A stretch of 64,000 bases of DNA from Chloroflexi bacterium GWB2_54_36 (lineage in GTDB: Bacteria > Chloroflexota > Anaerolineae > Anaerolineales > Anaerolineaceae): assembly GCA_001796355.1 (NCBI GenBank), contig MGMG01000077.1, positions 43,844 through 107,843 of the forward strand, given 5' to 3'. Positions 24,047 through 32,599 of the stretch are shown here, in pieces. The translations under genes were made by a program, and so were the position numbers. Positions within the stretch are counted from its first letter, which is position 1; every line of letters begins with the position of its first letter. Under the pieces are notes generated by a model that worked only from the letters and a program-made list of their open reading frames with translations, had not been told where the DNA came from and made no database searches.

Positions 24047-26002
24047 ATGGAGTCGCTACTTTCGCAGATTTTCAAAGTGCTGGTCGAACCGCCGGGGAAT
24101 TTGATTTACCACCTGGTCATTGTTTTTGCAGCCATGGCTGGATTGCAAACCGTTTTCCTCATGGAATTGCCCCACAATCGACCGAACGCTTTCCGGATGA
24201 AGATCGGATTCTTGGTCATCATTGCCGGCCAGGTATTTCAATTTGTGGTCAGCGCCCTGGGCTGGCAAAATATTATCGATCTGCAACTCGTCCTTCCGCT
24301 GCTCGACCGGGCACTGATTGCTGTTTCGGTGATTTGGATAGGATGGATGGTTTTAGGCGCTCACGCGACGCGCGCCTCCGATACCGCGGTGGGTTTGTTG
24401 ACCCTGTTCGCCTTCCTCTTTTTCGCTTACGCCCTGATTGACTGGGGTCCGTTGGCTGGACGTGCCAGTTTCAATGGTTCTCCCCTTGATCTTTCCTGGG
24501 TTGTGATGCTGCTGCTTCTCTCGGTCGCAAGTGCCATTCTCATTGCGTATTTTCGTCCGGAGAACTGGGGAACCGGTTTTGGCTTCTTTGTGATCGTTTT
24601 TGCTGGCGGAGTAGTGCATGTCCTTCTGCCCTACCCGGAAAGTGACTACCCCGCCGCTGTTCGATTGGCTTTAATCTGCGTTTTCCCATTGCTGCCGGGG
24701 TTAGCCTGGGTGCTCAAACCCAGCCGAAACAAACCGGTTGAAAAACCTCGCAAAACCAGCCCTGCTGCGGGAGAAAAGGATAGTCCCCCCGCTGAAATCC
24801 GCAGAGGACAACTGCTAACCAGCGCCCCTGATCTACAGCAGATCCGCCATCCTCTGGCGAAGGCAGAACTTTCGCCTGCCAAAATGGAAGATTTGGAAGG
24901 TCTGTACGCTTTATTAGCCAAAGGCCAGCAGGAATTGTCCGATGCGCGCCAGGAACTGCGGTTATTGCTCGAAGAAATGGATGCGATCCGGTCAGAACCA
25001 GATTCCGCCGGGTTGGATCCCAGCCTGGAATCGATCCTGGCTGTGCAGCAGGAATCCGAAAAACATATCGCCGCTTTGGAAGCGGAAAACGCAGCGTTGC
25101 ACCAGTTCGCCAGTGAACAATCGCGCTCGAACGCCCAGGTTGAGACGAATTATCTGGAGCAAGAATTACACGCCGCTTTGGAAGAATTAGCCCACCTGCA
25201 GAATGCATTGGCCGAAGCCAATATCACCATCATGAACTTGCAACAGCGCAGTGCCAATCCCGGCCAGCTTTCGCAGGATTCCAGCCAGCTGTTTCAAACT
25301 ACATTACAAAAACTCAACGCACCGGTTTCTTCCATCCTGGCATATTCGGACCTGTTATCCGGTGAGGCAATCGCAACTGTAAACCCGCTGCTGCAAAATT
25401 TCGTAACCCGCATTCACGAGTCCGCAAACGAGATCAAATCCCTGACAGATGAACTTGTGCAAACTGGCGATCAAACGCCCAGCCCGGTGGAACTGGTCAC
25501 CGGTCTGGTAGCAGTAAATCCGGTTATCGATCGGGCAGTTAGCGGCATTTCCCCAACCCTCGACCAGAAGAAAATTGATTTACACCTGGCGATCCCGGCC
25601 TCTCTTCCCAAGGTAATCGCTGACCGGGACGCCCTCCAGCAGATTGTCGCGTACCTGTTACAAAACGCCGCTGCGGTGACGCCTGCCAACGGCGCCATCT
25701 CCCTTAGCGCTCAATTAATGGAAGGTGAAAGAGACAGTTCATATCTAGTTATCCAGGTAACCGATGAAGGCGGTGGTATTCCGGAGGCTGAGGTAGAAAA
25801 AGTCTTCGATAAAGAATATCGTGTGCTTCACCCGTCTGTCCCCGGTATCGATGACCGCGGCATCGGCCTGGCGATAACCCGAACGTTAGTGGAAGCACAC
25901 CGCGGCCGCATCTGGGTGGAATCCACCCAAAAAGGAAAATCGACCATTAGCGTCCTTCTGCCCATTGAAAATCAACCCGTTTCGAGTTTTATCCATAGAT
26001 GA
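24047..26002 (+). CDS. Histidine-kinase-like membrane sensor lacking the acceptor His
   Basis: A 651-residue protein. About seven hydrophobic helices cover residues 15-225. A linker and coiled coil follow (about 280-400, with SDARQELRLLLEEMD and ALEELAHLQNALAEAN), then a HisKA-like dimerisation segment and an HATPase_c domain. The ATPase boxes are intact: LLQNAAAVTP, VTDEGGGIPEAE and DRGIGLAITRTLVEAHRG. In the HisKA segment the usual SHELRTPL reads LQKLNAPVSSILAYSDLL, so the phospho-accepting His is replaced by Gln. No response regulator is adjacent. I took ATG 24047, not the TTG six bases earlier. It may bind ATP and signal without autophosphorylation. Confidence 0.85.
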   Translation: MESLLSQIFKVLVEPPGNLIYHLVIVFAAMAGLQTVFLMELPHNRPNAFRMKIGFLVIIAGQVFQFVVSALGWQNIIDLQLVLPLLDRALIAVSVIWIGWMVLGAHATRASDTAVGLLTLFAFLFFAYALIDWGPLAGRASFNGSPLDLSWVVMLLLLSVASAILIAYFRPENWGTGFGFFVIVFAGGVVHVLLPYPESDYPAAVRLALICVFPLLPGLAWVLKPSRNKPVEKPRKTSPAAGEKDSPPAEIRRGQLLTSAPDLQQIRHPLAKAELSPAKMEDLEGLYALLAKGQQELSDARQELRLLLEEMDAIRSEPDSAGLDPSLESILAVQQESEKHIAALEAENAALHQFASEQSRSNAQVETNYLEQELHAALEELAHLQNALAEANITIMNLQQRSANPGQLSQDSSQLFQTTLQKLNAPVSSILAYSDLLSGEAIATVNPLLQNFVTRIHESANEIKSLTDELVQTGDQTPSPVELVTGLVAVNPVIDRAVSGISPTLDQKKIDLHLAIPASLPKVIADRDALQQIVAYLLQNAAAVTPANGAISLSAQLMEGERDSSYLVIQVTDEGGGIPEAEVEKVFDKEYRVLHPSVPGIDDRGIGLAITRTLVEAHRGRIWVESTQKGKSTISVLLPIENQPVSSFIHR

Positions 26003-26895
26003 TGAAACCATTTCGAAGTGGGGTGCTCGGCATGGTTGGCGCTTTGGCCACCGGAGCGCTGGTCATTGGCGCATTGACGCTTGGCCTGCTGGAAAGTGTC
26101 CCGCAGAAATTGGCTACGCCCACGCTGCGCGCTACCTTGCCTGCCCCAAATCTGACTCCGCTCCCCGGCTTCGGAGCGCCAGAAGCTCCATATGTGAGCA
26201 CTCCCAGACCAGTTATCGCTGCCACCTCTCTCGCCAATCCGGCAGCCTGCCCGCCCCCTACAGGTTGGATGTTGTATACCGTCAGCAATGGCGATGATTT
26301 GCGCACATTGGCCGAAACTCATGGCAGTTCGCTGGAACAAATTATGGTCGAAAACTGTCTTATCTCGGATATGGTATTATCGGACACGATTATCTATTTG
26401 CCCCGCTTTGCTCCAGCCACCGCTACCCCTGGTGCGACTATTCCCAATGTGGGCACCTCGCCGGCGAGTACAGAAAAAGCGTGCGCTCAACCCACTGGCT
26501 GGATCAAATATACCGTCAAATTGGGGGACAACCTGACCCGGATCTCCGTGAAATACCGTATTTCGGTTTCAAATTTGAAATCGGTAAACTGCCTGGCCGG
26601 GAATATCATCCGCACGGGTTGGCAATTATGGGTTCCAAACGTCCCAACCTCGACCTACACCTCCTCGCCAACCGCCACGCAACAACCTCCTGACACACCG
26701 AAACCACCTCCCATGCAAACTGCACCTGCCACCTTGACATCAGACTGCCCCTGTACCAACCGCGCCAACAACGCCCGAAGCGCCTTCCGACACCCCAATC
26801 CTCAGTCCGACGCCTACCATCAACCCGACCTACCCATTGACAAATACTTCCAGTTGAGTCAACCAAAGCGTAAAATTAAAAACTTGACAGCATAA
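25999..26895 (+). CDS. Membrane-anchored two-LysM protein with probable 3' frameshift
   Basis: The N-terminal signal anchor (MVGALATGALVIGALTLGLL) and a Pro-rich linker precede two LysM-like modules: WMLYTVSNGDDLRTLAETHG ... IIYLPR and WIKYTVKLGDNLTRISVKYR ... WQLWVPN. From about 26744 the Thr/Pro linker code continues in the +1 frame (TAPVPTAPTTPEAPSDTP ...) to a TGA at 26855-26857. The annotated frame instead gives an atypical tail (CPCTNRANNARSAFRHPNP). This points to a one-base indel between about 26725 and 26743, real or a sequencing error. The start overlaps the upstream kinase-like gene. Confidence 0.75.
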   Translation: MMKPFRSGVLGMVGALATGALVIGALTLGLLESVPQKLATPTLRATLPAPNLTPLPGFGAPEAPYVSTPRPVIAATSLANPAACPPPTGWMLYTVSNGDDLRTLAETHGSSLEQIMVENCLISDMVLSDTIIYLPRFAPATATPGATIPNVGTSPASTEKACAQPTGWIKYTVKLGDNLTRISVKYRISVSNLKSVNCLAGNIIRTGWQLWVPNVPTSTYTSSPTATQQPPDTPKPPPMQTAPATLTSDCPCTNRANNARSAFRHPNPQSDAYHQPDLPIDKYFQLSQPKRKIKNLTA

Positions 26896-27923
26896 TGAAA
26901 AAACTTTTCGCATTCGCCGTAATTTTCGTAATAACCGCTCTGGCATGCAATTTGCCGGCCACCAGGCTTGGGGAGCAGCAATCTCCGCAGAGCATTTCCC
27001 AATTGTTGGTAACCCCTGATCGCAACGCCACAGCGACACCGACCCCCTTTTTGCCATCCGATTCCCCGACTCAAATCGGGGTGGACCAACCCACTGAAGA
27101 ACCGACGATTACTCCCTCAGCAACGCCTACTGTCCGCCCAACCCTGGCTCTGTCAAAAGATGTGGTCAAAATCCTGCTTCTCGGCTCGGATTGGCGTCCA
27201 AATTCCGGTTTTCGCACCGATATCATGATGTTGGTTTCGATTAATAAGAAAACCGGCGCCACGAGCGTGGTTTCTTTCCCGCGCGACCTTTTCGTCACGC
27301 TTCCGGGAATCAAACAGGAACGCATCAATACCGCCATGGCTTATGGCGGCTTTGACCTCACCCAGGAGATGTTCCAGTACAACTTCGGTTTCACGCCCGA
27401 TTATTATCTGTTGACCAATTTTCAGGGTTTCGTGGGTATCATCGACAGCCTTGGCGGAATTACGGTGTATGCCGGAAGCCAGTTATCGGATACCTGTTCG
27501 CTTCCGATTGCCGATGAAGAGGGCTATTGCACCATGGGGCCGGGGCGATTGGATATGGATGGCGCAACTGCCCTGTGGTATGTCCGTTCTCGCTACAGTA
27601 CCAGCGATTTCGACCGTACCCGCCGCGCCCAGGAGGTGATGAAAGCAACCTTCTTCAAGCTGATGAATCTGAACGCCGTCGCCCGCGCTCCGGAGTTGTA
27701 TAACGCCTTCCGTAACAATGTAGAAACCAATCTGCCATTGGATGTGGCCATTAGCCTGGCCCGGTTTGCTCCGGATTTGCTTTCGAATACTGAAAAAATA
27801 AAACAATATGCCATTGGTTCGCGTGAGGTCTGGGCCTGGCAAACCCCCGAAGGAGCTCAAGTGCTGCTCCCTAACCCCGATCTGATCGAACCACTGCTCT
27901 TCGAAGCGTTGAATGTAGAGTAG
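26895..27923 (+). CDS. LytR-CpsA-Psr (LCP) family protein
   Basis: LCP enzymes transfer lipid-linked glycopolymers onto peptidoglycan or other acceptors at the outer face of the membrane. The N-terminus is lipoprotein-like (FAVIFVITALACNLPA). A Thr/Pro linker follows, then the LCP domain: VVKILLLGSDWRPNSGFRTD, VVSFPRDLFVTLPG, RINTAMAYGG and LTNFQGFVGIIDSLGGI. The conserved Arg and Asp residues of the phosphate pocket are present, as is YVRSRYSTSDFDRTRRAQEV. Length is 342 residues. There is no strong ribosome site. It follows two other envelope genes. Confidence 0.92.
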   Translation: MKKLFAFAVIFVITALACNLPATRLGEQQSPQSISQLLVTPDRNATATPTPFLPSDSPTQIGVDQPTEEPTITPSATPTVRPTLALSKDVVKILLLGSDWRPNSGFRTDIMMLVSINKKTGATSVVSFPRDLFVTLPGIKQERINTAMAYGGFDLTQEMFQYNFGFTPDYYLLTNFQGFVGIIDSLGGITVYAGSQLSDTCSLPIADEEGYCTMGPGRLDMDGATALWYVRSRYSTSDFDRTRRAQEVMKATFFKLMNLNAVARAPELYNAFRNNVETNLPLDVAISLARFAPDLLSNTEKIKQYAIGSREVWAWQTPEGAQVLLPNPDLIEPLLFEALNVE

Positions 27924-27953
27924 TAATTCTTAGAATCACCCCAAAAAGCCCAT

Positions 27954-27987
27954 CATTTCCACGAAAAGTTTGACTTTCGTGGAAATG
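27954..27987. repeat. 13-bp perfect inverted repeat upstream of the recombinase-like gene
   Basis: CATTTCCACGAAA (27954-27966) and TTTCGTGGAAATG (27975-27987) flank an 8-base centre. No T-run follows, so it is not a classic terminator. It lies 57 bases before the recombinase-like start and 30 after the LCP stop. It could be an operator or a recombinase-type binding site. Confidence 0.75.
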
Positions 27988-28044
27988 TGTTGTAAACTGA
28001 TAAAATAATAAAGCTATACGCAAATTGACCTTCGCGGAGCTGCC

Positions 28045-28947
28045 ATGCCAAAGGAAATTACTCCCGACCTTCACATCACTTCTCAAACGCCGCTCTTGCC
28101 GACCATCGGGTCATGGGAGTTGTTCCTGCTGGACCAGGGGAAGTCACCCTACACGGTTAAGGCATTCCTTGGCGATCTACAGCTGTTGGCGAAATTTCTT
28201 CCCCCGGATAAAACCGTCGGGACGGTAACCACCAAAGACCTCAACAATTTTCTCACTTGGTTGCAAACCGGGCGTGGTATCCCCTGCAGTCCCAAAAGTC
28301 TGGCGCGCCGCATCACATCCATCAAAGCCTTTTTCCGCTGGCTGCATAAAAGCGGGCGGATTATGGTGGACCCAGCCGAAAAAGTAGTCCAGCAATCCGT
28401 CATCAGCCCGCTGCCAACGGTATTGACTCGCAACGAACAGGAAAAAGTAATCCAGGTAGCCGAGAAATACCGCCAGGCCAAAAAACCGGACGCCCGTTCA
28501 TATACGCTGTTGAAATTATTATTATCGACCGGGATCAAAAAAGGGGAATGTCTGGCAATAAATATCAATCATATCGACCTGCAGGCGCCGGGTGGACCGA
28601 TCCTCTTCGTGCGCTATGCAAGTCCGAGTAATCGCTATAAGGAACGTAAAATTGATCTGCCCGCCGAATGGGTGGAAAGCTACCAGGAATACCTGATCCA
28701 GTACCAGCCAAAAGACGTGGTGTTTCCCTGGTCGCCGCGCCGGCTCGAATACCTGTTAGAAGACCTTGGCGAAGAAGCCGGAATCGATAAGCACCTTTCG
28801 TTCGACATGTGCCGCTGGACCAGTGTTTTGCGTGACTGGCAATCCGACCTGGAACACGAACAAATTCGCCAGAAATTGGGAATTTCGAAAATTCAGTGGC
28901 GCGAAATTAGTATGAAACTGCGCCAGCTTTCTGCGCAGCAAAGCTGA
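28045..28947 (+). CDS. Tyrosine-recombinase-like protein without catalytic residues
   Basis: A 300-residue protein with the XerC/D layout: an N-terminal SAM-like core-binding domain (SWELFLLDQGKSPYTVKAFLGD ... SLARRITSIKAFFRWLHKSGRI) and a C-terminal domain. Aligned by eye with XerD, the first catalytic Arg (TGLR) is Lys (TGIKKGECL), the box II His is Asp (SFDMCRW, keeping only the Arg), the second His is replaced (KLGISKIQW) and no Tyr stands at the nucleophile position. Only the beta-hairpin Lys (YKERKIDL) and one Arg remain. It probably binds DNA without cutting it. It converges with tilS. Confidence 0.8.
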   Translation: MPKEITPDLHITSQTPLLPTIGSWELFLLDQGKSPYTVKAFLGDLQLLAKFLPPDKTVGTVTTKDLNNFLTWLQTGRGIPCSPKSLARRITSIKAFFRWLHKSGRIMVDPAEKVVQQSVISPLPTVLTRNEQEKVIQVAEKYRQAKKPDARSYTLLKLLLSTGIKKGECLAININHIDLQAPGGPILFVRYASPSNRYKERKIDLPAEWVESYQEYLIQYQPKDVVFPWSPRRLEYLLEDLGEEAGIDKHLSFDMCRWTSVLRDWQSDLEHEQIRQKLGISKIQWREISMKLRQLSAQQS

Positions 28948-28959
28948 TCAGAGCCTGTT

Positions 28960-30387
28960 TCAAGATTTTTGTACCAGTCGCAGCTGAACAAGTTCGCGGC
29001 TGTTTTTTTGTACTTTTGCAGTCTCAGCCAGGCGGTAGCCAGGCATCCAGACTACCTGGTTTCCCGAGAAAACCAGCGGCCAACCGACTCTTGCTTCACG
29101 GGGCATTTTTACATTGGTGAAAAAATCGCCGACCGTCAGGCTGCCCGTTTCAACCCCCAACGGCTGGAACCGGTCGCCGGGAGCTCGCCGGCGGATGGTC
29201 AACGGCAAGGTCAAGCTGCCAGCATCCAGGATGGCTGCATTGGGGCTGTTGTTGCTGTCGAACACCAGATCTGGTTCAACTTCCAGCCACTGTGCCTCGA
29301 TCCCCCAGCCATTTTCGAGCTGTACGAAGCCGGGGACGGTCAATTCCAGCGTTCGGTTAGCCGGGGAGACGGGCCATTCGGGCTGGATGACCGGGCTGCC
29401 TGCCAGGACTAAGGTTAAGCGGTCGCCAGCAACCTGAGTGTCCAGGCCATCAGCCAGGTTGGCCTGAAGACCGCTGACTGAACCGTCGAGCAAGGCCGCC
29501 CCCCTTACGAGCGCTGCCCGATCGATGTCCTGGCTATTCGGAAGAATTTCCAAAGCTGCCTTGCGGATGATTTCCAACCGGGTGGCAGGTGGATGGGCGG
29601 CAAGCAGCGCGCGGTCAAAACTGCGAAAACCTACCCCTGACGCCCGGAGAGCCTGGCGATATTTCTCAGAAATCGCATCTTCGAGAACTTCCAGCGAACC
29701 GCGGGCATTGGCTGCCAGCCCGGTCAGGCGTTCCTTGATGCGCGGATTGTAGCCCGCCAGCAGCGGGATCAATTCCAGGCGGATGCGGTTCCGCAAGTAA
29801 GTAGGGTCCGCATTGGTGACATCCACGCGCGGTTGGAGCTGTTTTTCCCGGCAGTAGGCTTCCAGTTCCTCCCGCCAGGTATCAAGTAGCGGCCGTACCA
29901 ATGGTATTTTGCTCGAATAAGGGTTCAGCAAGGTTCGCGGCTGCATTCCACGCAGTCCATTCAGCCCGCTCCCGTGAATAAGATGCATCAACAGCGTTTC
30001 AACCTGGTCATCGGCGGTGTGTGCGGTGACCACCGCTTGCGCTTCAAGCCGCTCTGCCTCTGCAAATAGAAACAGGTAGCGCGCCTTACGCGCAGCCGCT
30101 TCTATGGACAACTTTTCAGTCGCAGCCATCTGTGCCACATCGCCATCACCGCGAATGAAAGCGCAACCCAAATCCCTGGCAGTTTGTGCCACGAACTGGG
30201 CGTCTCCTTCAGCCTCCTGGCGTAAATGGTGATTAAAATGCGCCGCGACTACATTGTACCCGGCGCTGTGCAGCAGGTGCAGCAGCGCCAGACTGTCAAC
30301 CCCACCGGAAACGCCGACCACCAGCCGGGATTGCTGATCCAGCCCAAACGTTTTATTCAAGGAATTTTGGATTCGATTAACCAACAC
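28960..30387 (-). CDS. tilS: tRNA(Ile)-lysidine synthase
   Basis: Modifies C34 of the CAU-anticodon tRNA-Ile to lysidine so that it reads AUA. The PP-loop SGGVDSLALLHLL is at the N-terminus, with AAHFNHHLR and VVTAHTADDQVETLLMHL following. The C-terminal TilS domain is present (RRRAPGDRFQPLG, KMPREARVGWPLVFSG, VVWMPGYRLAE). Length is 475 residues. GTG 30387 lies only six bases after a TATAAT, so the mRNA is probably leaderless. Its 3' end converges on the recombinase-like gene with 12 bases between. Confidence 0.94.
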   Translation of the reverse strand: MLVNRIQNSLNKTFGLDQQSRLVVGVSGGVDSLALLHLLHSAGYNVVAAHFNHHLRQEAEGDAQFVAQTARDLGCAFIRGDGDVAQMAATEKLSIEAAARKARYLFLFAEAERLEAQAVVTAHTADDQVETLLMHLIHGSGLNGLRGMQPRTLLNPYSSKIPLVRPLLDTWREELEAYCREKQLQPRVDVTNADPTYLRNRIRLELIPLLAGYNPRIKERLTGLAANARGSLEVLEDAISEKYRQALRASGVGFRSFDRALLAAHPPATRLEIIRKAALEILPNSQDIDRAALVRGAALLDGSVSGLQANLADGLDTQVAGDRLTLVLAGSPVIQPEWPVSPANRTLELTVPGFVQLENGWGIEAQWLEVEPDLVFDSNNSPNAAILDAGSLTLPLTIRRRAPGDRFQPLGVETGSLTVGDFFTNVKMPREARVGWPLVFSGNQVVWMPGYRLAETAKVQKNSRELVQLRLVQKS

Positions 30388-30393
30388 GCCATG

Positions 30394-30402
30394 ATTATAG
30401 CA
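30394..30402 (-). promoter_or_regulatory. Extended -10 promoter of tilS, near-leaderless
   Basis: The minus strand reads TGCTATAAT, ending six bases before the GTG start. Transcription should start at or next to the first codon. Confidence 0.6.
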
Positions 30403-30494
30403 TCAGGCCAATTGCTGGTCAGCCCGACGATAGAGACGTCCGAGCGGCGCGCCACAACATTTGAAATTTCACAAGAAGCTGAATGGCTTCCGTC

Positions 30495-30523
30495 TTGCGA
30501 GCCGTCCCGGTTTATGCTAGACT
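30495..30523 (+). promoter_or_regulatory. Promoter upstream of the receiver-TadZ gene
   Basis: TTGCGA, 17 bases, then TAGACT preceded by TGC. It gives a leader of about 135 bases. Confidence 0.5.
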
Positions 30524-30552
30524 ACCGTTTATCCAAATAATTACCAATTAAC

Positions 30553-30561
30553 TGGTACAAT
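30553..30561 (+). promoter_or_regulatory. Second extended -10 promoter upstream of the receiver-TadZ gene
   Basis: TGGTACAAT matches the extended -10 form seen at several other genes in the window, about 100 bases before the start. Confidence 0.5.
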
Positions 30562-30663
30562 TTTTCCAGACCAGGATGAAATGAGGAGGGGTGTATAAAT
30601 CAGTTTCTCCTGCCCTTCATACCGGATTGTTTTTAGTTGGTTCCATCGCGGAGGGAATAATCA

Positions 30664-31857
30664 ATGGCTGAAAAAATCTTGATCGTGGATGATGATCTGG
30701 AGACATTACGCCTGATTGGTATGATGCTTCAGAAACAGGGTTATCAGGTCGTATCAGCCAAAGATGGTACGGAAGCAATATCCCTGGCATTTAGCGAACA
30801 TCCGGATATGATCGTATTGGATATTATGATGCCGGACCCGGATGGTTATCAGGTTGCCAGGCATTTACGCTCTGATCCGCAGACTGCCCCGATCCCGATT
30901 CTCATGTTCACGGCCAAATCGCAGCTTGAACATAAAGTTGCTGGCTACGAAGCTGGCGCGGATGACTATCTGACCAAACCCGTCCACCCCGCCGAATTAA
31001 TTGCGCGCATTCGTGCATTATTCACCCGAGCGAAATCGCGCGGGACCGGGCCGCTGCTCACCCGGCGCGGTTATGTGGTTGGCATCATGGCTGCCAAAGG
31101 CGGCCTTGGAGTTTCTACCCTGGCGCTCAACCTGGGTCTGGCCTACTATCAAAAAACCCGCGCCGAAGTAATTGCTGCCGAATTACGCCCGGGGCAAGGC
31201 ACCTGGGCTGGGGAGTTAGGTTTCACACAGGACGAAGGTTTAACCAGCCTGCTGGAAATGAACGCCAGTGACATTACTCTGGAAGATGTTGAACGCCATC
31301 TGACCAGTACCACCTACGGCATCCGCCTGCTCTTAACAACCCACAAAGCTGCTGACAGCACCAAGCTGATCAATGCCATTCCGCAGCTTGAGGTCTTGCT
31401 CTTCCACTTGTTCACGCTTGGCTCATTCATCACCCTGGATATCGGGTCACCCTACACGCCAGGATTGGAAAAAATGCTGAGTATGGTCGACGAATTAATC
31501 CTGGTGACCGAACCTCAGCCGCATTCGGTTAAACGTACCGGCCAGTTGCTCGAAGAGTTGCCGGGCCTGGGTTTCCCCTCTACCAAGTCCCTTTCCGTGA
31601 TCATCAACAACCGCGTCCGGGCGGATATACAGCTCTCTGCCATCCAGATCCAGGAAATGTTAAACCGTATCAAGACTCCTTTTATCCCCGGGGTAACGGA
31701 GCAATCCTATCAGGCTGCAATGCGCAACATACCCCTCGGCTTTTTGCAACCAGACGGAATCTATATGCAGCAAGTGAACGAACTGGCTGCCGGGTATGCC
31801 ACTCGACTGAGAAATGATCAATTCCGCAGCGCAGGATTTCCTACAGCAAGCAGCTGA
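30664..31857 (+). CDS. Receiver domain fused to a TadZ/CpaE-like MinD ATPase
   Basis: A 397-residue fusion. Residues 1-120 are a CheY-type receiver with acidic pocket (VDDD), phospho-acceptor Asp in VLDIMMPDPDGY, and the switch and Lys motif (FTAKS, DDYLTKPVHP). Residues 135-385 are a MinD/ParA-like domain (YVVGIMAAKGGLGVSTLALN, FITLDIGSPYTPGL, DELILVTEPQPHSVKRT). The P-loop is KGGLGVST where active members have GK(T/S), and the usual Asp of the A' motif reads AAELRPGQ; both suggest weak or no ATP hydrolysis. TadZ/CpaE proteins place Tad pili at poles, but no tad gene is adjacent. The end overlaps the sirtuin start by 44 bases. Confidence 0.88.
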   Translation: MAEKILIVDDDLETLRLIGMMLQKQGYQVVSAKDGTEAISLAFSEHPDMIVLDIMMPDPDGYQVARHLRSDPQTAPIPILMFTAKSQLEHKVAGYEAGADDYLTKPVHPAELIARIRALFTRAKSRGTGPLLTRRGYVVGIMAAKGGLGVSTLALNLGLAYYQKTRAEVIAAELRPGQGTWAGELGFTQDEGLTSLLEMNASDITLEDVERHLTSTTYGIRLLLTTHKAADSTKLINAIPQLEVLLFHLFTLGSFITLDIGSPYTPGLEKMLSMVDELILVTEPQPHSVKRTGQLLEELPGLGFPSTKSLSVIINNRVRADIQLSAIQIQEMLNRIKTPFIPGVTEQSYQAAMRNIPLGFLQPDGIYMQQVNELAAGYATRLRNDQFRSAGFPTASS

Positions 31858-32599
31858 CCTGATCTTGAGTGCTGAATACTTTGTCGCATTTACCGGGGCA
31901 GGGATTTCGACGCCTTCGGGAATACCTGATTTCCGTTCTGCCGGCAGCGGGCTATGGACCCAATCCGATCCGCTGGAAGTTGCTTCGCTGACTGCTTTCC
32001 GTTCCCACCCCGAAAGATTTTTTAACTGGTTGCGGCCGTTAGCGCAACAAATAGGGTCTGCCCAACCCAATCCAGCGCACCTGGCGTTGGCTCAGTTGGA
32101 GCAGGCCAAACGCTTGAAAGCCGTGATCACCCAGAACATCGACGGGCTGCACCAGCGCGCTGGCTCGCAAAAGGTGATCGAGGTGCACGGTTCCATGTCC
32201 ACCCTGAAGTGCCCGCACTGCCAGGCGGCATATTCCACCGAGCTGTATTACCAACCATTCGTCATTGACAATATCTTACCCCGCTGCGCAAAATGCCAGG
32301 CGCTGCTCAAGCCGGATATTACGCTGTTCGAAGAGATGCTGCCCACTGCGGCCTGGGAAAATGCGCTGGAACACAGCCAGGCTGCGGATTGTTACATGGT
32401 CATTGGCAGTTCACTCGAGGTTTCTCCAGCCAATGGACTTCCTCACCTGGCGTATCAAAACGGCGCAAAAATCATTATCAGCACGCTCTCTCCTACTTAC
32501 CTCGACCGAAAAGCGCGGTTGGTGATCCGCGCCGACGCAGCGAAGACATTACCAGCCATTGTCGAACGCGTAATCCAGGGGTCCTCATCAGTCAGCTAG
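31814..32599 (+). CDS. Sir2-family NAD-dependent protein deacylase
   Basis: A sirtuin of 261 residues that removes acyl groups from lysines using NAD. Motifs are GAGISTPSGIPDFRS, ITQNIDGLHQRAGS, the catalytic His in EVHGSMSTLKC, a four-cysteine zinc site (CPHC ... CAKC) and VIGSSLEVSPANGLP. Start ATG 31814 lies inside the 3' end of the receiver-TadZ gene in another frame, an unusually long overlap of 44 bases that suggests coupled expression. It converges with mutL, the two stops overlapping by four bases. Confidence 0.94.
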   Translation: MINSAAQDFLQQAADLILSAEYFVAFTGAGISTPSGIPDFRSAGSGLWTQSDPLEVASLTAFRSHPERFFNWLRPLAQQIGSAQPNPAHLALAQLEQAKRLKAVITQNIDGLHQRAGSQKVIEVHGSMSTLKCPHCQAAYSTELYYQPFVIDNILPRCAKCQALLKPDITLFEEMLPTAAWENALEHSQAADCYMVIGSSLEVSPANGLPHLAYQNGAKIIISTLSPTYLDRKARLVIRADAAKTLPAIVERVIQGSSSVS

